Source of the DNA: Craterostigma plantagineum
Taxonomy: Eukaryota; Streptophyta; Magnoliopsida; Lamiales; Linderniaceae
Length of the DNA: 64,000 nt
Direction: 5' to 3'
Assembly: GCA_027422505.1 (NCBI GenBank)
Contig: JAPQWV010000490.1
Coordinates: 310,001-374,000, forward strand
Positions 44,945 to 59,313 of the stretch are shown here, piece by piece (positions within the stretch are counted from its first letter, which is position 1; each line of letters opens with the position of its first letter). Made by a program: the position numbers and the translations under genes. The notes beneath the pieces were generated by a model. It searched no databases, had not been told where the DNA came from, and saw only the letters and a program-made list of their open reading frames with translations.

Positions 44945-47900
44945 CCAACCATTTCAGTCTTAGATGTTCTCCCCAAATTCGCAGGTATTTTCTACATGAA
45001 TACGAGTATTTAATTTCGGAAATTAGGTACTTTAGACCTTGATTTAGGTATTTTATTATTGAATTCAAGTACTCGACCATAAAGGAAAGTGAGGTGGCTA
45101 GAAAACCAATTTTCTGGTGTTGATGAGGATCAGTGTTCCTATTATGTAGAATGCTTGATAAAACCAACCATGTCAGTCTTAGATGTTCTCCCCCACTTTG
45201 CAGGTGTTTTCTACATGAATATGAGTATTTATTTTCTGAAATTAAGTACTTTAGACCTTGATTTAGGTAATTTATTATAGAATTCAAGTACTCCACCGTA
45301 AACGAAAGTGAGGTGGCCAGAAAACTAATTTTCTGGTGTTGATGAGGATCAATGTTCCTATTATGTAGAATGCTTGATAAAACCAACCATTTCAGTCTTA
45401 GATGATCTCCCCCAATTCGCATGTATTTTCTACATGGATATGAGTAGTTATTTCCTGGAGTAGAGTAGTTTAGACCTTGATTTAGGTATTTTATTATTGA
45501 ATTCAAGTACTAGACCGTAAACGAAAGTGAGGTGGCTAGAAAACTAATTTTGTGGTGTTGATGAGGATCGATGTTCTTATTATGTAGAATGCTTGATAAA
45601 ACCAACCATTTCAGTCTTAGATGTCTCCTAAAATTCGCAGGTGTTTTCTACATGAATATGAGTATTTATTTTCAGAAATTAAGTACTTTAGACCTTGAGT
45701 TAGGTATTTATTATTGAATTCAAGTACTCGACCGTAAAGGAAAGTGAGGTGGCTAGAAAACTAATCTTGTGGTGTTAATGAGGATCAATATTCTTATTAT
45801 GTAGAAGGTATTTTCTATATGACTATGAGTATTTATTTCCTGAAATTAAGTACTTTAGACCTTGATTTAGGTATTTTATTATTGAATTCAAGTACTCGAC
45901 CGTAAACGAAATTGAGGTGGCCAGAAAACTAATTTTGTGGTGTTTATGAGGATTGATGTTCTTATTATGTAGAATGCTTGATAAAACCAACCATTTCACT
46001 CTTAGGTGTTCTCCTCCAATTCACAGGTATTTTCTAAATGATTACGAGTATTTATTTTCTGAAAAAAGTACTTTAGACCTTGATTTAGGTATTTTATTAT
46101 TGAATTCAAGTACTCGACCGTAAACGAAAGTGAGGTGGCTAGAAAACTAATCTTGTGGTGTTAATGAGGATCAATGTTCTTATTATGTAGAATGCTTGAT
46201 AACACCAACCATTTCAGTCTTAGATGTTCTCCCCCAATTCGCAGGTATTTTCTACATGAATACGAGTATTTATTTTCGGAAATTAGGTACTTTAAACCTT
46301 GATTTAGGTATTTTATCATTGAATTCAAGTACTCGACCGTAAAGGAAAGTGAGGTGGCTAGAAAACAAATTTTCTGGTGTTGATGAGGATCAGTGTTCCT
46401 ATTATATAGAATGATTGAGAAAACCAACCATGTCAGGTGTTTTCTACATGACTATGAGTATTTATATCCTGAAATTAAGTACTTTAGACCTTGATTTAGT
46501 TATTTTATTATTGAATTCAAGTACTCGACCCTAAACGAAACTGAGGTGGCTAGAAAACTAATTTTGTGGTGTTGATGAGGATCGATGTTCTTATTATGTA
46601 GAATGCTTGATAAAACCAACCATTTCAGTCTTAGATGTTCTCCTCCAATTCGCAGGTATTTTCTACATGGATATGAGTAGTTATTTCCTGGAGTTAAGTA
46701 GTTTAGACCTTGATTTAGGTATTTTATTATTGAATGTACTCGACCGTAAACGAAAGTGAGGTGGCTAGAAAACTAATCTTGTGGTGTTGATGAGAATCAA
46801 TGTTCTTATATTTATAGTGCTTGATAAAACCAACCATTTCAGTCTTACATGTTCTCCCCCAATTCGCAGGTAATTTTTGCATGAATACGAGTATTTATTT
46901 TCGGAGGTACTTTAGACCTTGATTTAGGTATTTTATTATTGAATTCAAGTACTCGACCGTAAACGAAAGTGAGGTGGCTAGAAAACTAATTTTGTGGTGT
47001 TTAAGAGGATCAATGTTCTTATTATGTAGAATGCTTGATAAAACCAACCATGTCAGTCTTAGATGTTCTCCCCAACTTCGAACGTATTTTCTACATGACT
47101 ATGAGTATTTATTTCCTGAAATTATGTACTTTAGACTTTGACTTAGGTATTTTATTATTGAATTCAAGTACTCGAACGTAAACAAAAGTGAGGTGGCTAG
47201 AAAACTAATTTTGTGTCGTTTATGAGGATCGATGTTCTTATTATGTAGAATGCTTGATAAAACCAACCATTTCAGTTTTAGATGTTCTCCCCCAATTCGC
47301 ATGTATTTTCTACATGGATATGAGTAGTTATTTCCTGAAGTTAAGTACTTTAGACCTTGATTTAGGTATTTTATTATTGAATCAATTACTCGACCGTAAA
47401 CGAAAATGAGGTGGCCAGAAAACTAATCTTGTGGTGTTGATGAGGATCAACGTTCTTATTATGTAGAATGCTTGATAAAACCAACCATATCAGTCTTAGG
47501 TGCTCTCCTCGAATTCGCAGGTATTTTCTACATGAATACGGGTATTTATTTTCTGAAATTAAGTACTTTAGACCTTGATTTAGGTATTTTGTTATTGAAT
47601 TCAAGTACTCGACCGTAAACGAAAGTGAGGTGGCTAGAAAACTAATCTTGTGGTGTTGATGAGGATCAATGTTCTTATTATGTAGAATGCTTGACAACAC
47701 CAACCATTTCAGTCTTAGATGTTCTCCCCCAATTCGCAGGTATTTTCTACATGAATACGAGTATTTATTTTTGAAAATTAGGTACTTTAAACCTTGATTT
47801 AGGTATTTTATCATTGAATTCAAGTACTCGACCGTAAAGGAAAGTGAGGTGGCTAGAAAACAAATTTTCTGGTGTTGATGAGGATCAGTGTTCCTATTAT

Positions 47901-50900
47901 GTAGAATGATTGATAAAACCAACCATGTCAGTCTTAGATGTTCTCCCCCACATCGCAGGTGTTTTCTACATGACTATGAGTATTTATTTCCTAAAATTAA
48001 GTACTTTAGACCTTGATTTAGGTATTTTATTATTGAATTCAAGTACTCGACCCGAAACGAAAGTGAGGTGGCTAAAAACTAATTTTGTGGTGTTGATGAG
48101 GATCGATGTTCTTATTATGTAGAATGCTTGATAAAACCAACCATTTCACTCTTAGATGTTCTCCTCCAATTCGCAGGTATTTTCTACATGGATATGAGTA
48201 GTTATTTCCTTGAGTTAAGTAGTTTAGACCTTGATTTAGGTATTTTATTATTGAATTCAAGTACTCGACCGTAAACGAAAGTGAGGTGGCTAGAAAACTA
48301 ATCTTGTGGTGTTGATGAGGATCAATGTTCTTATTATGTATAATGCTTTATAAAACCAACCATTTCAGTCTTAGATGTTCTCCCCCAATTCGCAGGTATT
48401 TTTTACATGAATACGAGTATTTATTTTCGGAGGTACTTTAGACCTTGATTTAGGTATTTTATTATTGAATTCAAGTAGTCGACCGTAAACGAAAGTGAGG
48501 TGGCTAGAAAACTAATTTTGTGGTGTTTATGAGGATCAATGTTCTTATTATGTGGACTGCTTGATAAAACCAACCATGTCAGTCTTAGATGTTCTCCCCC
48601 ACTTCGCAGGTGTTTTCTACATGACTATGAGTATTTATTTCCTAAAATTAAGTACTTTAGACCTTGATTTAGGTATTTTATTATTGAATTCAAGTACTCG
48701 ACCCGAAACGAAAGTGAGGTGGCTAGAAAACTAATTTTGTGGTGTTGATGAGGATCGATGTTCTTATTATGTAGAATGCTTGATAAAACCAACCATTTCA
48801 GTCTTAGATGTTCTCCTCCAATTCGCAGGTATTTTCTACATGGATATGAGTAGTTATTTCCTGGAGTTAAGTAGTTTAGACCTTGATTTAGGTATTTTAT
48901 TATTGAATTCAAGTACTCGACCGTAAACGAAAGTGAGGTGGCTAGAAAACTAATCTTGTGGTGTTGATGAGAATCAATGTTCTTATATGTATAGTGCTTG
49001 ATAAAACCAACCATTTCAGTCTTACATGTTCTCCCCAATTCGCAGGTAATTTTTGCATGAATACGAGTATTTATTTTCGGAGGTACTTTAGACCTTGATT
49101 TAGGTATTTTATTATTGAATTCAAGTACTCGACCGTAAACGAAAGTGAGGTGGCTAGAAAACTAATTTTGTGGTGTTTAAGAGGATCAATGTTCTTATTA
49201 TGTAGAATGCTTGATAAAACCAACCATGTCAGTCTTAGATGTTCTCCCCAACTTCGAACGTATTTTCTACATGACTATGAGTATTTATTTCCTGAAATTA
49301 TGTACTTTAGACTTTGACTTAGGTATTTATTATTGAATTCAAGTACTCGAACGTAAACAAAAGTGAGGTGGCTAGAAAACTAATTTTGTGTCGTTTATGA
49401 GGATCGATGTTCTTATTATGTAGAATGCTTGATAAAACCAACCATTTCAGTTTTAGATGTTCTCCCCCAATTCGCATGTATTTTCTACATGGATATGAGT
49501 AGTTATTTCCTGAAGTTAAGTACTTTAGACCTTGATTTAGGTATTTTATTATTGAATCAAGTACTCGACCGTAAACGAAAATGAGGTGGCCAGAAAACTA
49601 ATCTTGTGGTGTTGATGAGGATCAACGTTCTTATTATGTAGAATGCTTGATGAAACCAACCATATCAGTCTTAGGTGATCTCCTCGAATTCGCAGGTATT
49701 TTCTACATGAATACGGGTATTTATTTTCTGAAATTAAGTACTTTAGACCTTGATTTAGGTATTTTGTTATTGAATTCAAGTACTCGACCGTAAACGAAAG
49801 TGAGGTGGCTAGAAAACTAATCTTGTGGTGTTGATGAGGATCAATGTTCTTATTATGTAGAATGCTTGACAACACCAACCAGTTCAGTCTTAGATGTTCT
49901 CCCCCAATTCGCAGGTATTTTCTACATGAATACGAGTATTTATTTTTGGAAATTAGGTACTTTAAACCTTGATTTAGCTATTTTATCATTGAATTCAAGT
50001 ACTCGACCGTAAAGGAAAGTGAGGTGGCTAGAAAACAAATTTTCTGGTGTTGATGAGGATCAGTGTTCCTATTATGTAGAATGATTGATAAAACCAACCA
50101 TGTCAGTCTTAGATGTTCTCCCCCACATCGCAGGTGTTTTCTACAGGACTATGAGTATTTATTTCCTAAAATTAAGTACTTTAGACCTTGATTTAGGTAT
50201 TTTATTATTGAATTCAAGTACTCGACCCGAAACGAAAGTGAGGTGGCTAAAAAACTAATTTTGTGGTGTTGATGAGGATCGATGTTCTTATTATGTAGAA
50301 TGCTTGATAAAACCAACCATTTCACTCTTAGATGTTCTCCTCCAATTCGCAGGTATTTTCTACATGGATATGAGTAGTTATTTCCTTGAGTTAAGTAGTT
50401 TAGACCTTGATTTAGGTATTTTATTATTGAATTCAAGTACTCGACCGTAAACGAAAGTGAGGTGGCTAGAAAACTAATCTTGTGGTGTTGATGAGGATCA
50501 ATGTTCTTATTATGTATAATGCTTTATAAAACCAACCATTTCAGTCTTAGATGTTCTCCCCCAATTCGCAGGTATTTTTTACATGAATACGAGTATTTAT
50601 TTTCGGAGGTACTTTAGACCTTGATTTAGGTATTTTATTATTGAATTCAAGTAGTCGACCGTAAACGAAAGTGAGGTGGCTAGAAAACTAATTTTGTGGT
50701 GTTTATGAGGATCAATGTTCTTATTATGTGGACTGCTTGATAAAACCAACCATGTCAGTCTTAGATGTTCTCCCCCACTTCGCAGGTGTTTTCTACATGA
50801 CTATGAGTATTTATTTCCTAAAATTAAGTACTTTAGACCTTGATTTAGGTATTTTATTATTGAATTCAAGTACTCGACCCGAAACGAAAGTGAGGTGGCT

Positions 50901-53900
50901 AGAAAACTAATTTTGTGGTGTTGATGAGGATCGATGTTCTTATTATGTAGAATGCTCGATAAAACCAACCATTTCACTCTTAGATGTTCTCCTCCAATTC
51001 GTAGGTATTTTCTACATGGATATGAGTAGTTATTTCCTTGAGTTAAGTAGTTTAGACCTTGATTTAGGTATTTATTATTGAATTCAAGTACTCGACCGTA
51101 AACGAAAGTGAGGTGGCTAGAAAACTAATCTTGTGGTGTTGATGAGGATCAATGTTCTTATTATGTATAATGCTTTATAAAACCAACCATTTCAGTCTTA
51201 GATGTTCTCCCCCAATTCGCAGGTATTTTTTAGATGAATACGAGTATTTATTTTCGGAGGTACTTTAGACCTTGATTTAGGTATTTTATTATTGAATTCA
51301 AGTAGTCGACCGTAAACGAAAGTGAGGTGGCTAGAAAACTAATTTTGTGGTGTTTATGAGGATCAATGTTCTTATTATGTGGACTGCTTGATAAAACCAA
51401 CCATGTCAGTCTTAGATGTTCTCCCCAACTTCGAAGGTATTTTCTACATGACTATGAGTATTTATTTCCTGAAATTATGTACTTTAGACTTTGATTTTGG
51501 TATTTTATTATTGAATTCAAGTACTCGACCGTAAACAAAAGTGAGGTGGCTAGAAAACTAATTTTGTGGCGTTTATGAGGATGGATGTTATTATGTAGAA
51601 TGCTTGATAAAACCAACCATTTCAGTTTTAGATGTTCTCCCCCAATTCGCATGTATTTTCTACATGGATATGAGTAGTTATTTCCTGAAGTTAAGTAGTT
51701 TAGACCTTGATTTAGGTATGTTATTACTGAATTCAAGTACTCGACCGTAAACGAAAGTGAGGTGGCTAGAAAACTAATCTTGTGGTGTTGATGAGGATCA
51801 ATGTTCTTATTATGTATAATGCTTTATAAAACCAACCATTTCAGTCTTAGATGTTCTCCCCCAATTCGCAGGTATTTTTTAGATGAATACGAGTATTTAT
51901 TTTCGGAGGTACTTTAGACCTTGATTTAGGTATTTTATTATTGAATTCAAGTAGTCGACCGTAAACGAAAGTGAGGTGGCTAGAAAACTAATTTTGTGGT
52001 GTTTATGAGGATCAATGTTCTTATTATGTGAACTGCTTGATAAAACCAACCATGTCAGTCTTAGATGTTCTCCCCAACTTCGAAGGTATTTTCTACATGA
52101 CTATGAGTATTTATTTCCTGAAATTATGTACTTTAGACTTTGATTTTGGTATTTTATTATTGAATTCAAGTACTCGACCGTAAACAAAAGTGAGGTGGCT
52201 AGAAAACTAATTTTGTGGCGTTTATGAGGATGGATGTTATTATGTAGAATGCTTGATAAAACCAACCATTTTAGTTTTAGATGTTCTCCCCCAATTCGCA
52301 TGTATTTTCTACATGGATATGAGTAGTTATTTCCTGAAGTTAAGTACTTTAGACCTGTTAGGTATTTTATTATTGAATTCAAGTACTCGACCGTAAACGA
52401 AAGTGAGGTGGCTAGAAAACTGATCTTGTGGTGTTGATGAGGATCAATGTTCTTATTATGTAGAATGCTTGATAACACCAACCATTTCAGTCTTAGATGT
52501 TCTCTCCCCAATTCGCAGGTATTTTCTACATGAATACGAGTATTTATTTTCGGAAATTAGGTACTTTAAACCTTGATTTAGGTATTTTATCGTTGAATTC
52601 AAGTACTCGACCGTAAAGGAAAGTGAGGTGGCTAGAAAACAAATTTTCTGATGTTGATGAGGATCAGTGTTCCTATTATGTAGAATGATTGATAAAACTA
52701 ACCATGTCAGTCTTAGATGTTCTCCCCCACTTCGCAGGTGTTTTCTACATGACTATGAGTATTTATTTCCTGAAATTAAGTACTTTTGACCTTGATTAGA
52801 TATTTTATTATTGAATTCAAGTACTCGACCCCAAACGAAAGTGAGGTGGCTAGAAAACTAATTTTGTGGTGTTGATGAGGATCGATGTTCTTATTATGTA
52901 GAATGCTTGATAAAACCAACCATTTCAGTCTTAGGTGTTCTCCTCCAATTCGCAGGTATTTTCTACATGAATACGAGTATTTATTTTCGGAGGTACTTTA
53001 GACCTTGATTTAGGTATTTTATTATTGAATTCAAGTACTCGACCGTAAACGATAGTGAGGTGGCTAGAAAACTAATTTTGTGGTGTTTAAGAGGATCAAT
53101 GTTCTTGTTATGTAGAATGCTTGATAAAACCAACCATGTCAGTCTTAGATGTTCTCCCCGACTTCGAACGTATTTTCTACATGACTATGAGTATTTATTT
53201 CCTGAAATTATGTACTTTAGACTTTGACTTAGGTATTTTATTACCGAATTCAAGTACTCGAACGTAAACAAAAGTGAGGTGGCTAGAAAACTAATTTTGT
53301 GGCGTTTATGAGGATCGATGTTCTTATTATGTAGAATGCTTGATAAAACCAACCATTTCAGTTTTAGATGTTCTCCCCCAATTCGCATGTATTTTCTACA
53401 TGGATATGAGTAGTTATTTCCTGAAGTTAAGTACTTTAGACCTTGATTTAGGTATTTTATTATTGAATCAAGTACTCGACCGTAAACGAAAGTGAGGTGG
53501 CTAGAAAACTAATCTTGTGGTGTTGATGAGGATCAACGTTCTTATTATGTAGAATGCTTGATAAAACCAACCATTTCAGTCTTAGGTGTTCTCCTCCAAT
53601 TCGCAGGTATTTTCTACATGAATACGGGTATTTATTTTTTGAAATTAAGTACTTTAGACCTTGATTTAGGTATTTTATTATTGAATTCAAGTACTCGACC
53701 GTAAACGAAAGTGAGGTGGATAGAAAACTAATCTTGTGGTGTTGATGAGGATCAATGTTCTTATTATGTAGAATGCTTGATAACACCAACCATTTCAGTC
53801 TTAGATGTTCTCCCCCAATTCGCATGTATTTTCTACATGAATACGAGTATTTATTTTCGGAAATTAGGTACTTTAAACCTTGATTTAGGTATTTATCATT

Positions 53901-56647
53901 GAATTCAAGTACTCGACCGTAAAGGAAAGTGAGGTGGCTAGAAAACAAATTTTCTGGTGTTGATGAGGATCACTGTTCCTATTATGTAGAATGATTGATA
54001 AAACCAACCATGTCAGTCTTAGATGTTCTCCCCCACTTCGCAGGTGTTTTCTACATGACTATGAGTATTTATTTCCTAAAATTAAGTACTTTAAACCTTG
54101 ATTTAGGTATTTTATTATTGAATTCAAGTACTCGACCCGAAACGAAAGTGAGGTGGCTAGAAAACTAATTTTGTGGTGTTGATGAGGATCGATGTTCTTA
54201 TTATGTAGAATGCTTGATAAAACCAACCATTTCAGTCTTAGATGTTCTCCTCCAATTCGCAGGTATTTTCTACATGGATATGAGTAGTTATTTCCTGGAG
54301 TTAAGTAGTTTAGACCTTGATTTAGGTATTTTATTATTGAATTCAAGTACTCGACCGTAAACGAAAGTGAGGTGGCTAGAAAACTAATCTTGTGGTGTTG
54401 ATGAGGATCAATGTTCTTATTATGTATAATGCTTGATAAAACCAACCATTTCAGTCTTAGATGTTCTCCCCCAATTCGCAGGTATTTTTTACATGAATAC
54501 GAACATTTATTTTCGGAGGTACTTTAGACCTTGATTTAGATATTTTATTATTGAATTCAAGTACTCGACCGTAAACGAAAGTGAGGTGGCTAGAAAACTA
54601 ATTTTGTGGTGTTTATAAGGATCAATGTTCATATTATGTAGAATGCTTGATAAAACCAACCGTGTCAGTCTTAGATGTTCTCCCCAACTTCGAAGGTATT
54701 TTCTACATGACTATGAGTATTTATTTCCTGAAATTATGTACTTTAGACTTTGATTTAGGTATTTTATTATTGAATTCAAGTACTCAACCGTAAACAAAAG
54801 TGAGGTGGCTAGAAAACTAATTTTGTGGTGTTTATGAGGATGGATGTTATTATGTAGAATGCTTGATAAAACCAACCATTTCAGTTTTAGATGTTCTCCC
54901 CCAATTCGCATGTATTTTCTACATGAATATGAGTAGTTATTTCCTGAAGTTAAGTACTTTAGACCTTGATTTAGGTATTTTATTATTGAATTCAAGTACT
55001 CGATACGAAAGTGAGGTGGCTAGAAAACTAATCTTGTGGTGTTGATGAGGATCAACGTTCTTATTATGTAGAATGCTTGATAAAACCAACCATTTCAGTC
55101 TTAGGTGTTCTCCTCCAATTCGCAGGTATTTTCTACATGAATACGAGTATTTACTTTTTGAAATTAAGTACTTTAGACCTTGATTTAGGTATTTTATTAT
55201 TGAATTCCAGTACTCGACCGTAAACGAAAGTGAGGTGGCTGGAAAACTGATCTTGTGGTGTTGATGAGGATCAATGTTCTTATTATGTAGAATGCTTGAT
55301 AACACCAACCATTTCAGTCTTAGATGTTCTCCCCCAATTCGCAGGTATTTTCTACATGAATACGAGTATTTATTTTCGGAAATTAGGTACTTTAAACCTT
55401 GATTTAGGTATTTTATCATTGAATTCAAGTACTCGACCATAAAGGAAAGTGAGGTGGCTAGAAAACAAATTTTCTAGTGTTGATGAGGATCAGTGTTCCT
55501 ATTATGTAGAATGATTGATAAAACCAACCATGTCAGTCTTAGATGTTCTCCCCCACTTCGCAGGTGTTTTCTACATGACTATGAGTGTTTATTTCCTGAA
55601 ATTAAGTACTTTTGACCTTGATTAGGTATTTTATTATTGAATTCAAGTACTCGACCCTAAACGAAAGTGAGGTGGCTAGAAAACTAATTTTGTGGTGTTG
55701 ATGAGGATCGATGTTCTTATTATGTAGAATGCTTGATAAAACCAACCATTTCAGTCTTAGGTGTTCTCCTCCAATTCGCAGGTATTTTCTACATGAATAC
55801 GAGTATTTATTTTTTGAAATTAAGTACTTTAGACCTTGATTTAGGTATTTTATTATTGAATTCAAGTACTCGACCGTAAACGAAAGTGAGGTGGCTAGAA
55901 AACTGATCTTGTGGTGTTGATGAGGATCAATGTTCTTATTATGTAGAATGGTTGATAACACCAACCATTTCAGTCTTAGATGTTCTCCCCCAGTTCGCAG
56001 GTATTTTCTACATGAATACGAGTATTTATTTTCGGAAATTAGGTACTTTAAACCTTGATTTAGGTATTTTATCATTGAATTCAAGTACTCGACCGTAAAG
56101 GAAAGTGAGGTGGCTAGAAAACAAATTTTCTGGTGTTGATGAGGATCAGTGTTCCTATTATGTAGAATGATTGATAAAACCAACCATGTCAGTCTTAGAT
56201 GTTCTCCCCCACTTCGCAGGTGTTTTCTACATGACTATGAGTATTTATTTCCTGAAATTAAGTACTTTTGACCTTGATTAGGTATTTTATTATTGAATTC
56301 AAGTACTCGACCCTAAACGAAAGTGAGGTGGCTAGAAAACTAATTTTGTGGTGTTGATGAGGATCGATGTTCTTATTATGTAGAATGCTTGATAAAACCA
56401 ACCATTTCAGTCTTAGATGTTCTCATCCAATTCGCAGGTATTTGCTACATGGATATGAGTAGTTATTTCAAGGAGTTAAGTAGTTTAGACCTTGATTTAG
56501 GTATTTTATTATTGAATTCAAGTACTAGACCGTAAACGAAAGTGAGGTGGCTAGAAAACTAATCTTGTGGTGTTGATGAGGATCAATGTTCTTATTATGT
56601 ATAATGCTTGATAAAACCAACCATTTCAGTCTTAGATGTTCTCCCCC
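44945..56647. repeat. 11.7 kb array of a 217-219 bp satellite
   Basis: About 54 head-to-tail monomers, each with landmarks AGGATCRATGTTCTTATTATG, CAACCATTTCAGTCTTAGATG, TTCTACATGRATA, GAATTCAAGTACTCGACCG and AGTGAGGTGGCTAGAAAACT. Monomers differ by about 5-15 percent and many have small indels. A higher-order unit of about 2176 bp (10 monomers) occurs twice in about 46,600-51,000; for example, the rare variant gtggactgc at 48,552 recurs at 50,728, and gatgagaatcaatg at 46,786 recurs at 48,963. Blocks of three monomers (about 648 bp) are repeated at 51,300-52,500 and 55,200-56,400. On the minus strand a 72-73 residue frame stays open over several monomers, which I read as a by-product of a period near 219. 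Left edge: copia LTR B. Right edge: LTR C. Confidence 0.95.
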
Positions 56648-56984
56648 TGTAAGACCCGTAAAATTAATTACGGGGTTTACGGCATAATTAAGAGCAGAGA
56701 AAATTAATTAGAGACATAGTTGAGTAATTACGTTAGGGAGAATAGGATTTTGGGTAAAATATTTTACTTAGGACACGTAATTAATCCATGCCCAATGTGC
56801 GATATATGATTACATGCTCTTACATGACTTATGTGTCTACATGACTTCATGTGATGTGATTTATAATCCCTATATGTGTTACGAATTATGATTATGTGAT
56901 CTATGTGAATTCATGAAGTATGTGTATATGAGTTATGAGGACTTAAGGAATTTTAAGCCACTAGTACACGTGGCATGCACGTAA

Positions 56985-58640
56985 GAAATCGCCGAGCTCA
57001 AATTGAGCAAGTTAGAATCGGCAGATTCCCATACACGTGAAATTAGAATTATGGGGTAAATCGACTAGGAATCGGGCGATTTAACGAAACCGCATTTCGG
57101 GCGACTTGTTACATAGGAGACGTTGATCGAAAATGAAATAGGACATTTAATCGGGCAGCACTTAAATAGTATAAGTTTCGATCAAGTTAGAAATCGGGCG
57201 TTTCGCTAAGCTCCACTAAGCCTCATTTCGGGCGATTAAGATAGAAACCACACGTGGCATAAGGAGAAGAAATCGCCGAGCTTAACTGGGACAACGTGAA
57301 ATCGGGCGATTTCTTAACCCAATCCTAGAGATCGGACGATTTATGCCTAGGATGAAGTATAATCGACCAATTTGAAAATAAAATAGAAGGAATAAGGGAA
57401 TGAAGAAAATGATAATAGTTATGTGGGAATTGGGCCATGCAATGTTGGGCTAGAAATTTCATAGTTGGTCCAATCCATAAGAAAAACAAATAGGAGACAA
57501 CTCTCCCTAAAATAAGGAAAAACCCACGTCCCACACCATACCTTCTTGCAAAATATCTACCTAGCACACTTTAATCTCTCAACCTCACTCAAGAACCCAG
57601 CAAAAATCAAGTGAAAGGAGAGGAGAAGGGGCCGAAAGAAATCAATCCAAAGGACACCCCAAATAGCTTGGAAAATTCAAAGAAGTAAGTGAAAAACATT
57701 TCCCTAAACCTTGCTATTCCGTAAATTAAGATTTCTAGGTGTATTCTTCACCTACAACACATAAATAAGTTCAAATTCTCAAACTTGGGTGTTTCGACCA
57801 TTAAGTTCGAATTTATGAACTTTGGAATATATGATTACGTTGCTTATTAATTTCTATGTGTTAGCCGTAAGCTTTGAACCCAATATGTGTGTTTTTGAAT
57901 GAATATACACGTTTATATGCTTAGCAAATAATTTTGGGTGCTTGAGCTGTTTCGGGTAGATGAATTTCGAATCGAGTGATTGTTTAACAGTTTTTAGATT
58001 GAGGGTAGGATGTGGTGAAATCGGGCAAATTCAACAACACTCGAAATCGGGCCATTAGGACATAGTAGATAAATTACTTAACCAGTTACTTTCGGGCAGT
58101 TTTAATAATCGGGCAGAATTGAAATAGAACTGCTACTTTATACAGCCCCAGAATCGGGCATTTTCAGCAAATAAACTTTCACAAAAATCGGGCGATTTAC
58201 ACTAAACCAAAATCGGGCAGAACCAAATCCCGTGAGGAAATCGGGCGAAAATCGTCAACGCGGGCTGCTTTCAAATCGCCGAACGACCGTTTAAAAGAAA
58301 TCGGGCGATTTCTCGCTGCAACACGCGTCAAGCAACCATGGAATCGCCGAATTTGCATTCTAATCGAGCGAAACCTTGCATTTTGAGAAATCGGGCATTT
58401 CAACAGCTCGAAGTCGAAATCGACGAAGAAATCGCCGAGAGTCCGTCAAATCGGGCGATGCTAGTGAGCACTCAAATCGGGCGATCCCAAGCCGACTTCA
58501 AGTCGTGCGACTCCAGTGCCTCGACAAATCGGGCGATTTCCGTCGAAACCTCTCAAATCGGGCAATTCAAATTAAATCTAGTTTCGGGCGGAAACACCTT
58601 GAAACGACAATAATCGGGCGATTCGTCGAGCTTTATATAC
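56985..58640. repeat. Cluster of dispersed AATCGGGCGATT motifs in LTR C
   Basis: About two dozen copies of TCGGGC, most as aaatcgggcgattt or ttcgggcga, plus related aaatcgccga, at uneven spacing in 1.65 kb with unrelated sequence between. The core is a near-palindrome (TCG..CGA). The first part recurs in the 3' LTR (63,220-63,590). Confidence 0.88.
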
Positions 58641-59313
58641 ATAGGGCGCGATAAAATACTAATATAGCATAGAGTAAAACAGACTGACTTAGAAAAATTA
58701 GCAAGATTGTACGATTGCGTAACGATTTCAATATGGTTAGCTAAGCTAGATAATGTACTGATACGACAATATTTTTATGATTTAAAAGGTCGAACAGTAG
58801 GAAATTCCCGAGGAGCTAAGTACGCGTAGCTTGGACGACAGGTAAGTAGAAATCCAACTACGACACATAACTTGTTTGAATGTACTTGCTTTATGCGACT
58901 ACATGCTTCGGTGATTTCATGTTTACGTGATTTAATTGATATGTCTTCATGTGAATGTGTCTGAAGTTTTTAATTGGATGACTAGGTGCTTCGAGGCTTA
59001 CCTGAATTGTGTTTACTTGATATTACGTGACTATGTGCCTCGATGATTACATGAATTACGTGGACTAATTGTATATGCTGTCTCTTGGTAATTTCGCCTG
59101 GCATTGTTGCATTTTCATACTCACGTGCATACACGATCATATGCGGGAGGGTCGTATGAGTCGAGTATATATATAATGTATCGATTGAAAGCGATTGATA
59201 CATTGCCGATATGGGCATGTGTTGTCGACTCAGTTGAGTCAAGGGCTGTCCACTATGCCACCAGGGCGACGTTTAGCGTCGTCATATTATTATGTAAAAT
59301 ATGTATGGATCAT

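Noticed and set aside
44919..56183. Repeated minus-strand open frames of 95-195 residues in the satellite (YLNSIIKYLNQGLKYL..., CRKYLRIGGEHLRLKW...)
   Set aside because: They restart with every monomer, have no conserved start context, and stay open because the period is close to 219 (73 codons). Indels change the frame freely between monomers, so selection for a protein is not evident.
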